Below are positions 1-7,846 of a stretch of 64,000 nt of DNA, one piece after another. The translations under genes and the position numbers were made by a program. Position 1 is the first letter of the stretch; each line of letters begins with the position of its first letter. Source of the DNA: Janthinobacterium aquaticum. Lineage in GTDB: Bacteria; Pseudomonadota; Gammaproteobacteria; Burkholderiales; Burkholderiaceae_D. The DNA lies in NCBI RefSeq assembly GCF_009208565.1, contig NZ_WFLK01000009.1, positions 62,001 to 126,000 of the forward strand, written 5' to 3'. The notes under the pieces were generated by a model. It searched no databases and was not told the origin of the DNA. It saw nothing but the letters and a program-made list of their open reading frames with translations.

Positions 1-1
1 A

Positions 2-508
2 TCAAAATTCCATTTTGCGCAGGACAAAATTACGGATGTCCGGCACGGGGCCGCCGAAACCTACTACCGCATCAAACTCCGCCTCAACCGGGACCAAGAC
101 GACCACAAGGAACTCTTGAAGCTCCTGCGTGAAATGATGGAGGCACAGCAAAGGTACATGAGTGACCCGGCTGCCGACGTACAGCTTCCGCTCAATCAGG
201 TAGAGAAGGCCTCTGACCAGGCCGAGAAGGTACTGAAAAATGAGTGGCGCACTGTCAAAGGAGGTGAGAAAGCGTACCGCAGCGCCATTAATATAACCAC
301 TTGGGTATTGAGTGTTTCAGTTGTTATTTGGATAATATTAGTTGCATTCTCAGTATATATGGCCTTAACGGAGCCAGAGCAGGCAACTAATGGGTTGACT
401 TCCCTTTCGACCTCACAAGCGCCATCTCGTTCGACCGGGCCTGCAACAGTGTCGCTTCCGGCCGCACAGGGCAGTTCATCTGCCCCAAAACCACCGGCTT
501 CGAAATAA
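2..508 (+). CDS. Hypothetical single-pass membrane protein, 5' end outside the window
   Basis: The reading frame is open from base 2, so 168 C-terminal residues are visible and the true start lies upstream. The TTG at 116 is only an internal codon. The visible part has a charged, probably helical segment (residues about 20-90, rich in K, E, R and Q), one strongly hydrophobic membrane segment at about 97-121, and a Ser/Pro/Ala-rich tail of about 40 residues with no recognisable domain. The likely topology is a cytoplasmic N-terminal part and a short external tail, or the reverse. I do not recognise the family. Codon use is less GC-biased than in the core genes further along, and the membrane segment is coded by AT-rich sequence, which fits an accessory gene. 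Confidence 0.6.
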   Translation, partial: SKFHFAQDKITDVRHGAAETYYRIKLRLNRDQDDHKELLKLLREMMEAQQRYMSDPAADVQLPLNQVEKASDQAEKVLKNEWRTVKGGEKAYRSAINITTWVLSVSVVIWIILVAFSVYMALTEPEQATNGLTSLSTSQAPSRSTGPATVSLPAAQGSSSAPKPPASK

Positions 509-584
509 CATGAGTTGCCTCATACGACCGCGTTGAATGCAGAGCCAGTTTCCCTGAAGAAATCCGATGGTGGAGCAGTTTATA

Positions 585-786
585 AATCGGGATAGGGCAG
601 TAATGCCGCTAAGTTAAGGAAAAATGTTGGCAAACTAAGTAGGTCGGATTAGCCGCGTAGCGGCGTAATCCGACAATATCAGCTGCCAATTGTCGGATTA
701 CGCTACGCTAATCCGACCTACCGTCCTCTTAACTTAGCGGCATTAGGATAAAGCGGTCATTTTTATTGGCCGGCCCTATCCCGATT
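585..786. repeat. MITE-like nested inverted repeat enclosing two REP-like palindromes
   Basis: Three layers of inverted symmetry are nested here. The outermost arms are AATCGGGATAGGGC at 585-598 and its exact reverse complement at 773-786 (14 of 14). Inside are TAATGCCGCTAAGTTAA at 601-617 and its exact complement at 729-745. The centre holds two REP-like palindromes, 640-676 and 689-721, built on GTAGGTCGGATTA. No open frame of note lies inside and I see no clear target-site duplication. A non-autonomous miniature element with 14-bp terminal repeats is the best reading. A complex terminator structure is the alternative. Confidence 0.6.
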
Positions 787-796
787 GCTTCTTGGG

Positions 797-1843
797 CTAA
801 GTCGCTGCCCGCTCGCTCAGCCACTTATCAAATACTTTTTTGAACGCACGCGCCATTGGTTCTTCTTCAAAGTGGTACATCGACGGGGCAAACTCCTTGA
901 AATAGTTCTCACGCACCTCGGCCCAGCTTTGGACGTCTAGGGGCAGGTGTTGACAGTCGATGGCGTCGTTGATGACGTGCCGGCGGTCGGTGTTGGCACC
1001 CTTCAGCAAACGGCTCCTATTCTCGATGAGCCAGCGCTTGAAGGAGGTCGACCACATATTCAGCATTTCCTCGTGCGTGGTCGTCCGGCGGTACAAGATG
1101 AGTGTTGTCGCATGGGCCGAGTACCAAGTCCAATCAGCCAACTCGGCATACTGCCACCCCACGCGTGCAGCCAGTGCCTGCGCTGCAGGCAGTTCCGGAA
1201 TTCGAAACGAGCCTTTATACGGCATCGAGACCAGGGCGGTGCTGTACTCGACGTACTTCCCATTCGAAAGCGGGAGGCGTTCGTAGAATCGAACTTGGTG
1301 GTCGCTTCCCGGGAAATCGAGGCCGGGATGGTTCGTGTTGATTGAATTGCCCCAGCCAGGTTGGCAGGCCTTATGGTCAACCCCGCGGGTTAGGCGTTTC
1401 GCCAGACTCTTGTCGTCTTCGCTCGGCTCGACATATCCAATGCCGAAGGTCTTAGCGAACAAAGTCGCACATTGCCGGCGCAAGGCATGAATAACGGGAT
1501 ACCGCCCCTCCGGTTGTTCTTCTAGCTTCAACAGCCGGGCAATCAAGTCTCGGGCTTCCTCCGGGACATCTGTCGCACCAAGCCAGACCGAACTGAAGGC
1601 GAACGGCTTGATACCGGGGTACCCCAGTTCATGTAGGCGCTGAACGAACGGTTTGTCGTTCAGAAAGACGATAGGTACAGCCGTGGTGCTCTTAGTATAT
1701 GCTAGCAGTGCTGCGTGTGTTCGGAAACCAGCGGTTACAGCAATTGCTTCGCTAAGGTGAGCCGATTTGACGGAGGGGAAGCGGTCTTGCAGGGCATTCT
1801 TGAGAGAACGCACGGTTGTAGAGGACAAGGCGAAATTAGCCAT
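797..1843 (-). CDS. Hypothetical protein, 348 aa
   Basis: Starts at ATG 1843 with GGA about 8 bases upstream. Residues about 10-50 carry a small helical module ending in GFRTHAALLA. The same kind of 'GFRTHAALL' segment occurs at the N-terminus of various uncharacterised proteobacterial accessory proteins, sometimes annotated as glyoxalase-superfamily related. The remaining 300 residues are soluble, Trp- and Tyr-rich towards the C-terminus, with no signal peptide, membrane segment or catalytic motif that I can name. The gene stands alone between the MITE-like element and the hipBA-like locus, transcribed away from the latter. No function is proposed. Confidence 0.7.
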   Translation of the reverse strand: MANFALSSTTVRSLKNALQDRFPSVKSAHLSEAIAVTAGFRTHAALLAYTKSTTAVPIVFLNDKPFVQRLHELGYPGIKPFAFSSVWLGATDVPEEARDLIARLLKLEEQPEGRYPVIHALRRQCATLFAKTFGIGYVEPSEDDKSLAKRLTRGVDHKACQPGWGNSINTNHPGLDFPGSDHQVRFYERLPLSNGKYVEYSTALVSMPYKGSFRIPELPAAQALAARVGWQYAELADWTWYSAHATTLILYRRTTTHEEMLNMWSTSFKRWLIENRSRLLKGANTDRRHVINDAIDCQHLPLDVQSWAEVRENYFKEFAPSMYHFEEEPMARAFKKVFDKWLSERAAT

Positions 1844-2164
1844 GGTGAAATTCCAATCATATATGCGGTCAGTGTCTCCCGATTACGCACTGGCCAAATG
1901 AATGGAATGCGAGTGCTACGTTTGCTGCAAGTCTGCTTTAACCCGGGAGCAGGTTAGGCCCAGACGCCTTTGACGCATAGTAACACCGCAACACGCTGGG
2001 CTGTCAAGACTTGAGATTAGACTTTCCTTATTGTCGGATTGAACCCTTGAATAGTTGCAGCCTTGCACGCGGTTTCGCTCATTCCGAGGCTCCCTCTGGC
2101 TGCGCTTCAGCTGAAGGGCTTGCGGATTCAATATTGTTCGATTAGGCATACAAAATCCTATTTT
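1844..2164. other. Intergenic region between the hypothetical gene and the hipBA-like locus
   Basis: About 320 bases without a supportable gene. It must carry the promoter of the leftward gene, but I see no clear hexamer pair. A single REP-like half-site (TTGTCGGATT, 2031-2040) occurs without its partner. Composition becomes AT-rich from about 2140 towards the operators. Confidence 0.5.
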
Positions 2165-2256
2165 TGTCCATCTTATCGGACATAGAGAATTTTATTGAAA
2201 TTTGAAATGTCCGATTAAATTGACAAAATTAACGGTATTGTCTACATTATCGGACA
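2165..2256. promoter_or_regulatory. Three HipB-type operators, TGTCC-N8-GGACA
   Basis: Three sites share the layout half-site, 8 bases, inverted half-site: O1 2165-2182 (TGTCC...GGACA, perfect), O2 2208-2225 (TGTCC...TGACA) and O3 2239-2256 (TGTCT...GGACA). The 8-base spacer is the same as in the E. coli HipB operator TATCC-N8-GGATA. Centre-to-centre distances are 43 and 31 bases, close to four and three helical turns, so bound dimers would sit on one face. O2 covers the -35 and O3 covers the -10 and the start codon of the next gene, which predicts autorepression. Confidence 0.7.
2220..2248 (+). promoter_or_regulatory. Promoter of the hipBA-like operon, probably giving a leaderless mRNA
   Basis: TTGACA at 2220-2225 matches the -35 consensus exactly. 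After 17 bases comes TACATT at 2243-2248 (4 of 6 to TATAAT). The expected start of transcription, about 7 bases on, is 2255-2256, which is the A of the ATG start codon. No Shine-Dalgarno sequence precedes that ATG. The two observations together suggest a leaderless transcript. Confidence 0.6.
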
Positions 2257-2630
2257 TGAAGACTAAGACTCCACGCCCCTTTCCCTCTGTGGACCGACAA
2301 CTCAAGGCATTTGGACAGCGCTTGCGGGAGGCGCGCCTGCGTCGGGACATCTCAACGGTACTATTCTGCGAACGAATGAATGTCTCGCGCGACACCTTGA
2401 ACCGTATGGAAAAAGGCGATGCATCCATCGCCATTGGCACATATCTCCGGGCTCTACGCGTTCTGGGCATGGATAAGGATTTTGAAACGGTGGCCAAGAG
2501 CGACGAACTGGGCCGCAAGCTCCAGGATGCCAAGCTCTTGATACGGACTCCACGCGGGCGAGCGCAGAAGTCCCGCAAGGACGAAGAAGGCGCAATAACC
2601 GAAGGGAAGCCCCTCAATGAGCAAAGCTAA
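2256..2630 (+). CDS. HipB-like helix-turn-helix antitoxin/repressor, 124 aa
   Basis: Small XRE/Cro-type DNA-binding protein. The helix-turn-helix lies at about residues 18-70, including a stretch reading VSRDTLNRMEKGD typical of the recognition-helix region of this fold. The C-terminal 35 residues are charged and probably flexible. ATG 2256 is chosen because the promoter and operators end there. The TTG at 2202 would put the operators inside the coding sequence. It overlaps the kinase gene by 14 bases, the usual antitoxin-first order. By analogy with HipB it should bind and inhibit the HipA-like kinase and repress the operon through the three upstream operators. The pairing is inferred from family knowledge and layout. 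Confidence 0.8.
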   Translation: MKTKTPRPFPSVDRQLKAFGQRLREARLRRDISTVLFCERMNVSRDTLNRMEKGDASIAIGTYLRALRVLGMDKDFETVAKSDELGRKLQDAKLLIRTPRGRAQKSRKDEEGAITEGKPLNEQS

Positions 2631-3894
2631 AGTACCAGTGGAGCGAGAATCCTATAACGTACACCTGGAGACAGCAGAACTGGGAATACAGGAACAGGTT
2701 GGCGTACTTCATCGCAATTTGCGCAAGGAAGACCTGCCGGCCTCTTTTCAATATGTTCCGAGCTGGGAAGAGCACCCTGGCAAGTTCATGCTGGACCCGC
2801 GCCTGGACCTTCACTCCGGGGAGCAGTACCCAGATGCCGGCGCGCCAGGCTTTGGCATTTTCCTTGATTCAGCACCAGACCGCTGGGGTCGGATGCTCAT
2901 GGAGCGACGCGAGGCAGCCGAAGCCGACCGTGAGGGTCGACCAATGAAGGCGCTACGCGAAGTGGACTTCCTGTTGGGAGTGCACGACATTACACGCATG
3001 GGGGCACTTCGCTTTCGCAAGCTCGACAGCGCCAACTTTCTTGATGACCGTGAAAGAGCCGCACCACCCGTCACTAGCTTGGGCGAACTGGCCGAAATAA
3101 GCCGCAAGCTGGAAGAGCCCGGCGTCGAGAAACTTCCGGAATATGAGCGCTGGCTGTCAATGCTGATCGCTCCAGGTATGTCCCTCGGTGGCGCGCGCCC
3201 AAAGGCGAACTTTACTGACCTGACGGGCAAGCTCTGGTTCGCGAAGTTTCCGTCCAGGGAAGATCGATATGACGTGGCCGCCTGGGAGTTTATCGTTCAC
3301 CAGATGGCTCGTGACGCCGGCATCTGGGTGCCGGCTTCTCGACTGGAGAAATTTGGGGATGGGTACCGCACGTTTTGTGTAGAGCGCTTTGACCGCGCAG
3401 GAGAGAGCCGCCGCATGTTTGTATCGGCAATGACCCTGCTCGAACGCCAGGATGGACACACCGGTGCCAGCTACGTCGACCTGGCGCAACTTGTCTCCGA
3501 TCAAGGTGCTCAGGGCCACATCAATCTCGACCTCGAGCAGCTCTATCGCCGCGTTGTCTTTAATGTTCTTGTCGGAAATCGGGATGACCACCTGCGCAAT
3601 CACGGGTGTATCCGCGACAAAACCGGCTGGCGCCTGGCGCCCGCATATGACATGAATCCTAACCTTTACAAACATGAGCATGCCTTGACCCTGGATGGAA
3701 ATGTGGCCGCCCCGAGCATAAAAGCCGTGCGTGATACCGCAGAAGATTTTTATCGCCTCACCCGAGCCCAGGCAGACGCCATCGAAAAACAAGTGACAGA
3801 CGTGGTCAAGGAGTGGCCAGACCGGGCCGACCAGCTGAACATGCCTCGTTTTGAGATTCAGCAAATGACCAAAGTCTTTCTTTCAGGGCTATAA
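2617..3894 (+). CDS. HipA-family serine/threonine kinase toxin, 425 aa
   Basis: HipA kinases phosphorylate aminoacyl-tRNA synthetases (GltX for E. coli HipA) and cause growth arrest or persistence. The N-terminal HipA_N-type barrel covers about residues 1-120. The Gly-rich phosphate loop reads MSLGGARPK (S189 to K196). The catalytic loop reads NRDDHLRNHG (N321-G330), corresponding to NTDDH of E. coli HipA. The metal-binding Asp is D345 in APAYDMNP. All key kinase residues are present, so the enzyme looks active. Length is close to E. coli HipA (440 aa). The start overlaps the upstream antitoxin gene, indicating translational coupling. The substrate of this variant is unknown. Confidence 0.85.
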   Translation: MSKAKVPVERESYNVHLETAELGIQEQVGVLHRNLRKEDLPASFQYVPSWEEHPGKFMLDPRLDLHSGEQYPDAGAPGFGIFLDSAPDRWGRMLMERREAAEADREGRPMKALREVDFLLGVHDITRMGALRFRKLDSANFLDDRERAAPPVTSLGELAEISRKLEEPGVEKLPEYERWLSMLIAPGMSLGGARPKANFTDLTGKLWFAKFPSREDRYDVAAWEFIVHQMARDAGIWVPASRLEKFGDGYRTFCVERFDRAGESRRMFVSAMTLLERQDGHTGASYVDLAQLVSDQGAQGHINLDLEQLYRRVVFNVLVGNRDDHLRNHGCIRDKTGWRLAPAYDMNPNLYKHEHALTLDGNVAAPSIKAVRDTAEDFYRLTRAQADAIEKQVTDVVKEWPDRADQLNMPRFEIQQMTKVFLSGL

Positions 3895-3926
3895 GCACAA
3901 TTTTTGAGCCGAAACTTGAACGTCCG

Positions 3927-4013
3927 ATGGGAAGCGTAACCCCAGACTGGTTCGACCAAAGCTTGGGCATCGTCCCACCGGATAACTTTGTCGTCTTGCT
4001 GTCCAACGTCTAA
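3927..4013 (+). CDS. Possible 28-aa small ORF downstream of the kinase
   Basis: ATG 3927 opens 28 codons with a protein-like composition (it contains DWFDQSLGIVPPDNF). The same frame is open upstream through the end of the kinase gene. It could be a real small protein, the tail of a decayed gene, or chance. There is no good ribosome binding site. Confidence 0.2.
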   Translation: MGSVTPDWFDQSLGIVPPDNFVVLLSNV

Positions 4014-4026
4014 GCCAGCCCCATGA

Positions 4027-4050
4027 AAACCCGCCGCGTGCGGTTTTTTT
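4027..4050 (+). terminator. Intrinsic terminator after the hipBA-like operon
   Basis: A short GC hairpin (AACC, bulged C, GC, loop CGCGT, GCGGTT) is followed by seven T residues. A second T-rich stretch follows at about 4056-4062. It closes the toxin operon and separates it from the next toxin-antitoxin pair. Confidence 0.65.
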
Positions 4051-4167
4051 ACGCCCCTTTTTACTCAGCCTGCATCGCTGGCAACTGCGTTTGATCAAGT
4101 ACTTGCTCTTGTCTTGACGGGCAAACAGGAGAATAATGCGTTACATCTGCAACGCTTTGGAGCCTTG

Positions 4168-4452
4168 ATGAAAACAGCAAACTTTCCTTCGCTGCGGGTT
4201 GATCCGGCGCTGCGCCAGGCGGCTGAAGACAGCCTGTTCGATGGCGAAACCATCTCTGGGTTTGTGGAGCAATCGATACGCGACAGTATTTTACGCAGGC
4301 AGCATCAGCGTGAATTTGTCGCGCGGGGCCTGGCTGCACGCGATGCGGCTGCCGCTGATGGGCACTATGTGAGCGCCGAAACTGTGCTTGGCAGATTGAG
4401 CGGAATGCTTGCCGAGGCTAGGGCACAGGCGGCTACCGAGGCTGCCGAGTGA
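4168..4452 (+). CDS. YlcI/YnfO-type antitoxin, ribbon-helix-helix-like, 94 aa
   Basis: Begins MKTANFPSLRVDPALRQ, the usual opening of YlcI/YnfO-family proteins: a beta strand, then an Arg-rich helix and the segment ETISGFVEQSIRD, as in ribbon-helix-helix antitoxins of ParD type. ATG 4168 is preferred to the longer frame from 4114 because the family starts at this Met and TTGGAG lies just upstream. The last four bases overlap the GTG start of the toxin gene. Expected role: bind the ParE-like toxin through its C-terminal helices and repress the pair through the N-terminus. The C-terminus (residues 55-94) is helical and Ala-rich, suitable for toxin wrapping. Confidence 0.75.
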   Translation: MKTANFPSLRVDPALRQAAEDSLFDGETISGFVEQSIRDSILRRQHQREFVARGLAARDAAAADGHYVSAETVLGRLSGMLAEARAQAATEAAE

Positions 4453-4769
4453 CTCTCACCGAGCGTTTTGCCGTTCGCTTTACGCCGCATGCCGAAGCCG
4501 ATCTGGTGCGACTGTATGACTTTATCCTGCAGCGTGACACCAGCGATCTGGCGATGGCCGAACGCGCACTGACTGCCATTGGACATGCGATTCGGGGGCT
4601 GGAAATGTCGCCGTTCAGCTATCGCAAGGTGCGCAGCAATGATCCGTTTCTGCGTGAAATCATCATTCCCTTTGGCGCTGCCGGTTATGTTGCCTTGTTT
4701 GAGATCGGGCACGCGCATACCGTGACGATTCTGGCCGTGCGCCACCAGCTTGAAGACGATTATCTGTAA
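4449..4769 (+). CDS. RelE/ParE-family toxin, 106 aa
   Basis: Shows the RelE/ParE pattern: an N-terminal strand (FAVRFTPHAEADL), two helices, then a beta sheet with YRKVRSNDPFLREIIIPF and a C-terminal VTILAVRHQLEDDY. The Arg-rich strand followed by ILAVRH is characteristic of ParE rather than of ribonuclease RelE members. ParE toxins poison DNA gyrase; whether this one does is not shown. It starts at GTG 4449, overlapping the antitoxin stop (GTGA). Its stop codon abuts the stop codon of the convergent MipA gene with no intervening base. Confidence 0.8.
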   Translation: MTLTERFAVRFTPHAEADLVRLYDFILQRDTSDLAMAERALTAIGHAIRGLEMSPFSYRKVRSNDPFLREIIIPFGAAGYVALFEIGHAHTVTILAVRHQLEDDYL

Positions 4770-5609
4770 TTAATCCCCGCTGCCACGCGCCGCCTGGCTT
4801 GAGCGTTGCCACGTCCACATCACCCCAAAACCGGCCGAGGTGCCGCTGGTTTGCTGCAGCAGCGGGCTGTTGCGGTTGGCTGCGCCTTGGTAGAGCTCGT
4901 GGCGCACGAAGGCAAAGGCGCGCCAGTCGGGATGCAGCAGGTAGGAGCCTGACAGGCCCAGGCGCGTGAGCATCAGGCCGCTTTTGGCGGCATAGGCAGG
5001 GCGCTCCGGCGTGGCGTATTGCGGCGCAACGGTGTAGAAGTAATCGTTGATATCGCGGTTGCCCAGCACGGCACTGAGTGACGCATCCATGCTCCAGCGT
5101 CCGCTGTCGCCCTGGCGTGCGTAGCTTAAGCGCGGCTCCAATGTCGCGCCCTGGCGGCGCAGGCCGCCGCGCGCTTCGATCACGGCGCGTAGCGGCAGTT
5201 CCAGTTGCCAGCGGCTGGTGGGCGTTGGCTCGGCCAGCTTGATTTTCAGGCGCGGGCCGAACTCCACCAGCGTGCCCAGATCGGGCATGCCGCGCCGGGC
5301 CGGCACGTCGTCGGACCTGGCCGGCAGCGACAGGGCAAAGCCCACGTCAAATTGCGTTCGGTCGGTATTGAGCAGGCGCGCACCAACGCCGGAGCGGTCG
5401 GCGCGCAGCACTTCGCCGCGGTAAATCAGATAGGGCAGCGCCAGCGTGCGCGTCGAGCGTTCGCTGGCGCCCGGGTAGGCGGGCGTGACGGCGCTGCCGG
5501 CAAAGACGCCGGCTTCCCACAAGGGTAAGGCTGGCTCGGCGGCCAGCAGCGGGCCTGCCAGGGCCAGCAGGCCGGCGCCTGCCAATATCCGGTAGTTTGA
5601 TGGGCACAT
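4770..5609 (-). CDS. MipA/OmpV-family outer membrane protein, 279 aa
   Basis: A signal peptide is visible (LAGAGLLALAGPLLAAEP, cleavage after LLA or AA). A region of alternating polar/hydrophobic strands follows, ending in an aromatic-rich segment, as in MipA/OmpV beta-barrels. MipA scaffolds murein synthases in E. coli, but most members are uncharacterised outer membrane proteins. The start at 5609 (MCPSNY) is chosen to put the signal peptide at the N-terminus; 5627 (MRYSSN) is an equal alternative, while the frame open to 5699 would add an implausible leader. It diverges from ansB. Confidence 0.75.
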   Translation of the reverse strand: MCPSNYRILAGAGLLALAGPLLAAEPALPLWEAGVFAGSAVTPAYPGASERSTRTLALPYLIYRGEVLRADRSGVGARLLNTDRTQFDVGFALSLPARSDDVPARRGMPDLGTLVEFGPRLKIKLAEPTPTSRWQLELPLRAVIEARGGLRRQGATLEPRLSYARQGDSGRWSMDASLSAVLGNRDINDYFYTVAPQYATPERPAYAAKSGLMLTRLGLSGSYLLHPDWRAFAFVRHELYQGAANRNSPLLQQTSGTSAGFGVMWTWQRSSQAARGSGD

Positions 5610-5663
5610 GTTGCTACTGTAGCGCATCGAGGCTGGTGCACGCTTGATGTTGCTGATTTCAAC

Positions 5664-5691
5664 TTGGTACACAGGTGCGATGACATATAAT
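5664..5691 (+). promoter_or_regulatory. Probable sigma-70 promoter of the asparaginase gene
   Basis: TTGGTA at 5664-5669 (4 of 6 to the -35 consensus), a 16-base spacer, then a perfect TATAAT at 5686-5691. The predicted start near 5698 gives a leader of about 38 bases with a GAGGAG ribosome binding site at 5726-5731. Confidence 0.55.
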
Positions 5692-5735
5692 TTGCACACG
5701 GTTCAGTTATTCCAAACATCCTATTGAGGAGCACC

Positions 5736-6830
5736 ATGTTTTCACGTAAATTCCAGTCCTGCGCCCAGCTGATGCTGGCGACCGTCATGCTGAGCTTTGT
5801 CGCGGCGTCGCCTGCGCGCGCGCAGCAGCCTGCTGCCAAATTGCCCAACGTGGTGATCTTGGCGACCGGCGGCACGATTGCCGGCAGCGGCGCCGACAGC
5901 ACCACCACCGTTGGCTACACCTCCGCCACGGTCGGCGTCGATCGCCTGATCGCGGCAGTACCGGAATTGAAAAAAGTGGCCAACGTCAAGGGTGAGCAGG
6001 TGTTCCAGATCGCCAGTGAAAGCATGACCAATGCACACTGGCTGACGCTGGCCAAGCGCATCAATGTGCTGTTGGCTGGAAGCGACGTCGATGGCGTGGT
6101 CGTTACGCACGGTACCGACACGATCGAAGAGACGGCGTATTTCCTCAATCTGACGGTCAAAAGCAACAAGCCTGTGGTGGTTGTGGGCGCCATGCGTCCG
6201 TCGACGGCTATTTCGGCAGACGGCCCGATCAATCTGTACAACGCCGTGCTGCTCGCTGGCAGCAAGGAAGCCGTCGGCAAGGGCGTGCTGGTGGCGCTGA
6301 ACGACCAGATCAATGCGGCGCGCGAAGTGAGCAAAACCAACACTTCCACCACCGACACCTTCAAGTCGACCGAACTGGGCATGCTCGGCTATATCCAGGG
6401 CAGCAAGCCTTATTTTTATCGCCAGTCGACCCGCAAGCACACGCTGGAGTCCGAATTCGATATCAGCAAGCTCGACAGCCTGCCGCAGGTCGATATCGTC
6501 TACGGCTATGCCAATATGAACCGCATCGGCATGGATGCCTTTATTGCTGCTGGCGCCAAGGGCATTATCCACGCTGGCGTGGGTGATGGCAGCGTGGCCG
6601 CACAGATGAAGCCGGCACTGGTCGAAGCACGCCAGAAAGGCGTACTGATCGTGCGTTCGAGCCGCGTTGGCCAGGGCATCGTGGCGCGCAATGGCGAAGC
6701 GAACGATGATGAACTCGACAGCGTGGTGTCCGATACCCTGAACCCGCAAAAAGCGCGCATCCTGCTGATGCTGGCGCTGACCAAAACCAATAGCACGCAG
6801 GAAATCCAGCGTATTTTCTATACCTATTGA
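5736..6830 (+). CDS. ansB: Type II (periplasmic) L-asparaginase
   Basis: Hydrolyses asparagine to aspartate and ammonia in the periplasm. ATG 5736 follows GAGGAG at 5726-5731 and begins a signal peptide of about 29 residues ending ASPARA. The two catalytic Thr motifs are present: ATGGTIAG (T47, nucleophile) and THGTDTIEE (T127-D128). Y61 corresponds to the flexible-loop Tyr. Total length (364 aa with signal) is normal for type II enzymes. It stands alone, divergent from the MipA-like gene. Glutaminase side activity cannot be judged from the sequence. Confidence 0.9.
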   Translation: MFSRKFQSCAQLMLATVMLSFVAASPARAQQPAAKLPNVVILATGGTIAGSGADSTTTVGYTSATVGVDRLIAAVPELKKVANVKGEQVFQIASESMTNAHWLTLAKRINVLLAGSDVDGVVVTHGTDTIEETAYFLNLTVKSNKPVVVVGAMRPSTAISADGPINLYNAVLLAGSKEAVGKGVLVALNDQINAAREVSKTNTSTTDTFKSTELGMLGYIQGSKPYFYRQSTRKHTLESEFDISKLDSLPQVDIVYGYANMNRIGMDAFIAAGAKGIIHAGVGDGSVAAQMKPALVEARQKGVLIVRSSRVGQGIVARNGEANDDELDSVVSDTLNPQKARILLMLALTKTNSTQEIQRIFYTY

Positions 6831-6960
6831 TTTTGCTGCAGGCCATCAGCAGGTTGGCAACATCGCTGCCCCTAAAGGCGGATTGTCGCTGGCCTGCTTT
6901 GCTGCCATACTTCGCCCCTGAACAATTGCTGGCGTCAATCATGGCGCATCCTGCTGGCTT

Positions 6961-7812
6961 ATGGCTATCCTGACCGACATCACGCTCTATCCGATCAAAT
7001 CGTGCGCCGGTATTGCGCTGCAGGAAGCGGTACTGACGCGCGACGGCCTGATGAGCGAGCAGGTCTATGACCGCGAATGGATGGTCGTCGATGCCAACGG
7101 GCGCTTTCTGACCCAGCGCGAGCATCCGCGCATGGCGCTGATCGTGCCGCGCATCAAGGCTTCCACGCTGGAACTGCGCGCGCCCGGCATGCTGCGCCTG
7201 GAAATCGAACTGGGCTTGCCGCATCCGCAACTGGCGCCGATGCTCGAGGTGCAGTTGTGGGACGAGACTGTGCGCGCCTACGATTGCGATGACGCCACCG
7301 CTTCCTGGTTCTCCAAGGCCATCGGCGTGCCGTGCCGGCTGGTGCGCTTCCACCCTGAGGTGGTGCGCCCCACCAGCACCAAATGGACTGGCGGCATTGC
7401 CGCTTCCACCATGTTTGCCGACGGCTATCCGGTGCTGATCGCCAGCGAGGCTTCGCTTGACGACGTCAATGACAAGCTGCGTACCATCGGCCGCGCGCCG
7501 GTACCGATGAACCGTTTCCGGCCCAATCTGGTGATCGGCGAGATCGGCGCTTTTGAAGAAGATTATGCCGATTTCCTGCAGTTTGGCGCCACCACCCTGA
7601 AACCGGTCAAGCCTTGTTCGCGCTGCCCGATTCCTTCGGTGGACCAGGCTACTGGCGAGATCGGTCCGGACCCGCTGGACGTGATGCAGGCTTACCGGGC
7701 CAAGCCTGAACTGGACGGCGCCATCTGCTTTGGCATGAATGCCATCGTGACCGCCGGCGGCGACGAGCCACTGGTGGTGGGGCAGGAAGTCGGTTTCGAA
7801 CTGGCGTTTTGA
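6961..7812 (+). CDS. MOSC-domain protein, YcbX/mARC type, 283 aa
   Basis: An N-terminal MOSC beta-barrel domain (about 1-120, opening ILTDITLYPIKSC) is followed by the MOSC domain (about 130-283) with NRFRPNLVI and the KPCSRCPIPSVD motif carrying the molybdenum-cofactor-binding Cys. Members reduce N-hydroxylated compounds (YcbX in E. coli, mARC in eukaryotes). Unlike YcbX it has no C-terminal 2Fe-2S ferredoxin domain, so it needs a separate electron donor. The start has no strong ribosome binding site. The diguanylate cyclase follows after 34 bases, so co-transcription is possible. Confidence 0.85.
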   Translation: MAILTDITLYPIKSCAGIALQEAVLTRDGLMSEQVYDREWMVVDANGRFLTQREHPRMALIVPRIKASTLELRAPGMLRLEIELGLPHPQLAPMLEVQLWDETVRAYDCDDATASWFSKAIGVPCRLVRFHPEVVRPTSTKWTGGIAASTMFADGYPVLIASEASLDDVNDKLRTIGRAPVPMNRFRPNLVIGEIGAFEEDYADFLQFGATTLKPVKPCSRCPIPSVDQATGEIGPDPLDVMQAYRAKPELDGAICFGMNAIVTAGGDEPLVVGQEVGFELAF

Positions 7813-7846
7813 GTGTCGTGCGCGCACTGTAGGGTGTAAGGTAATC

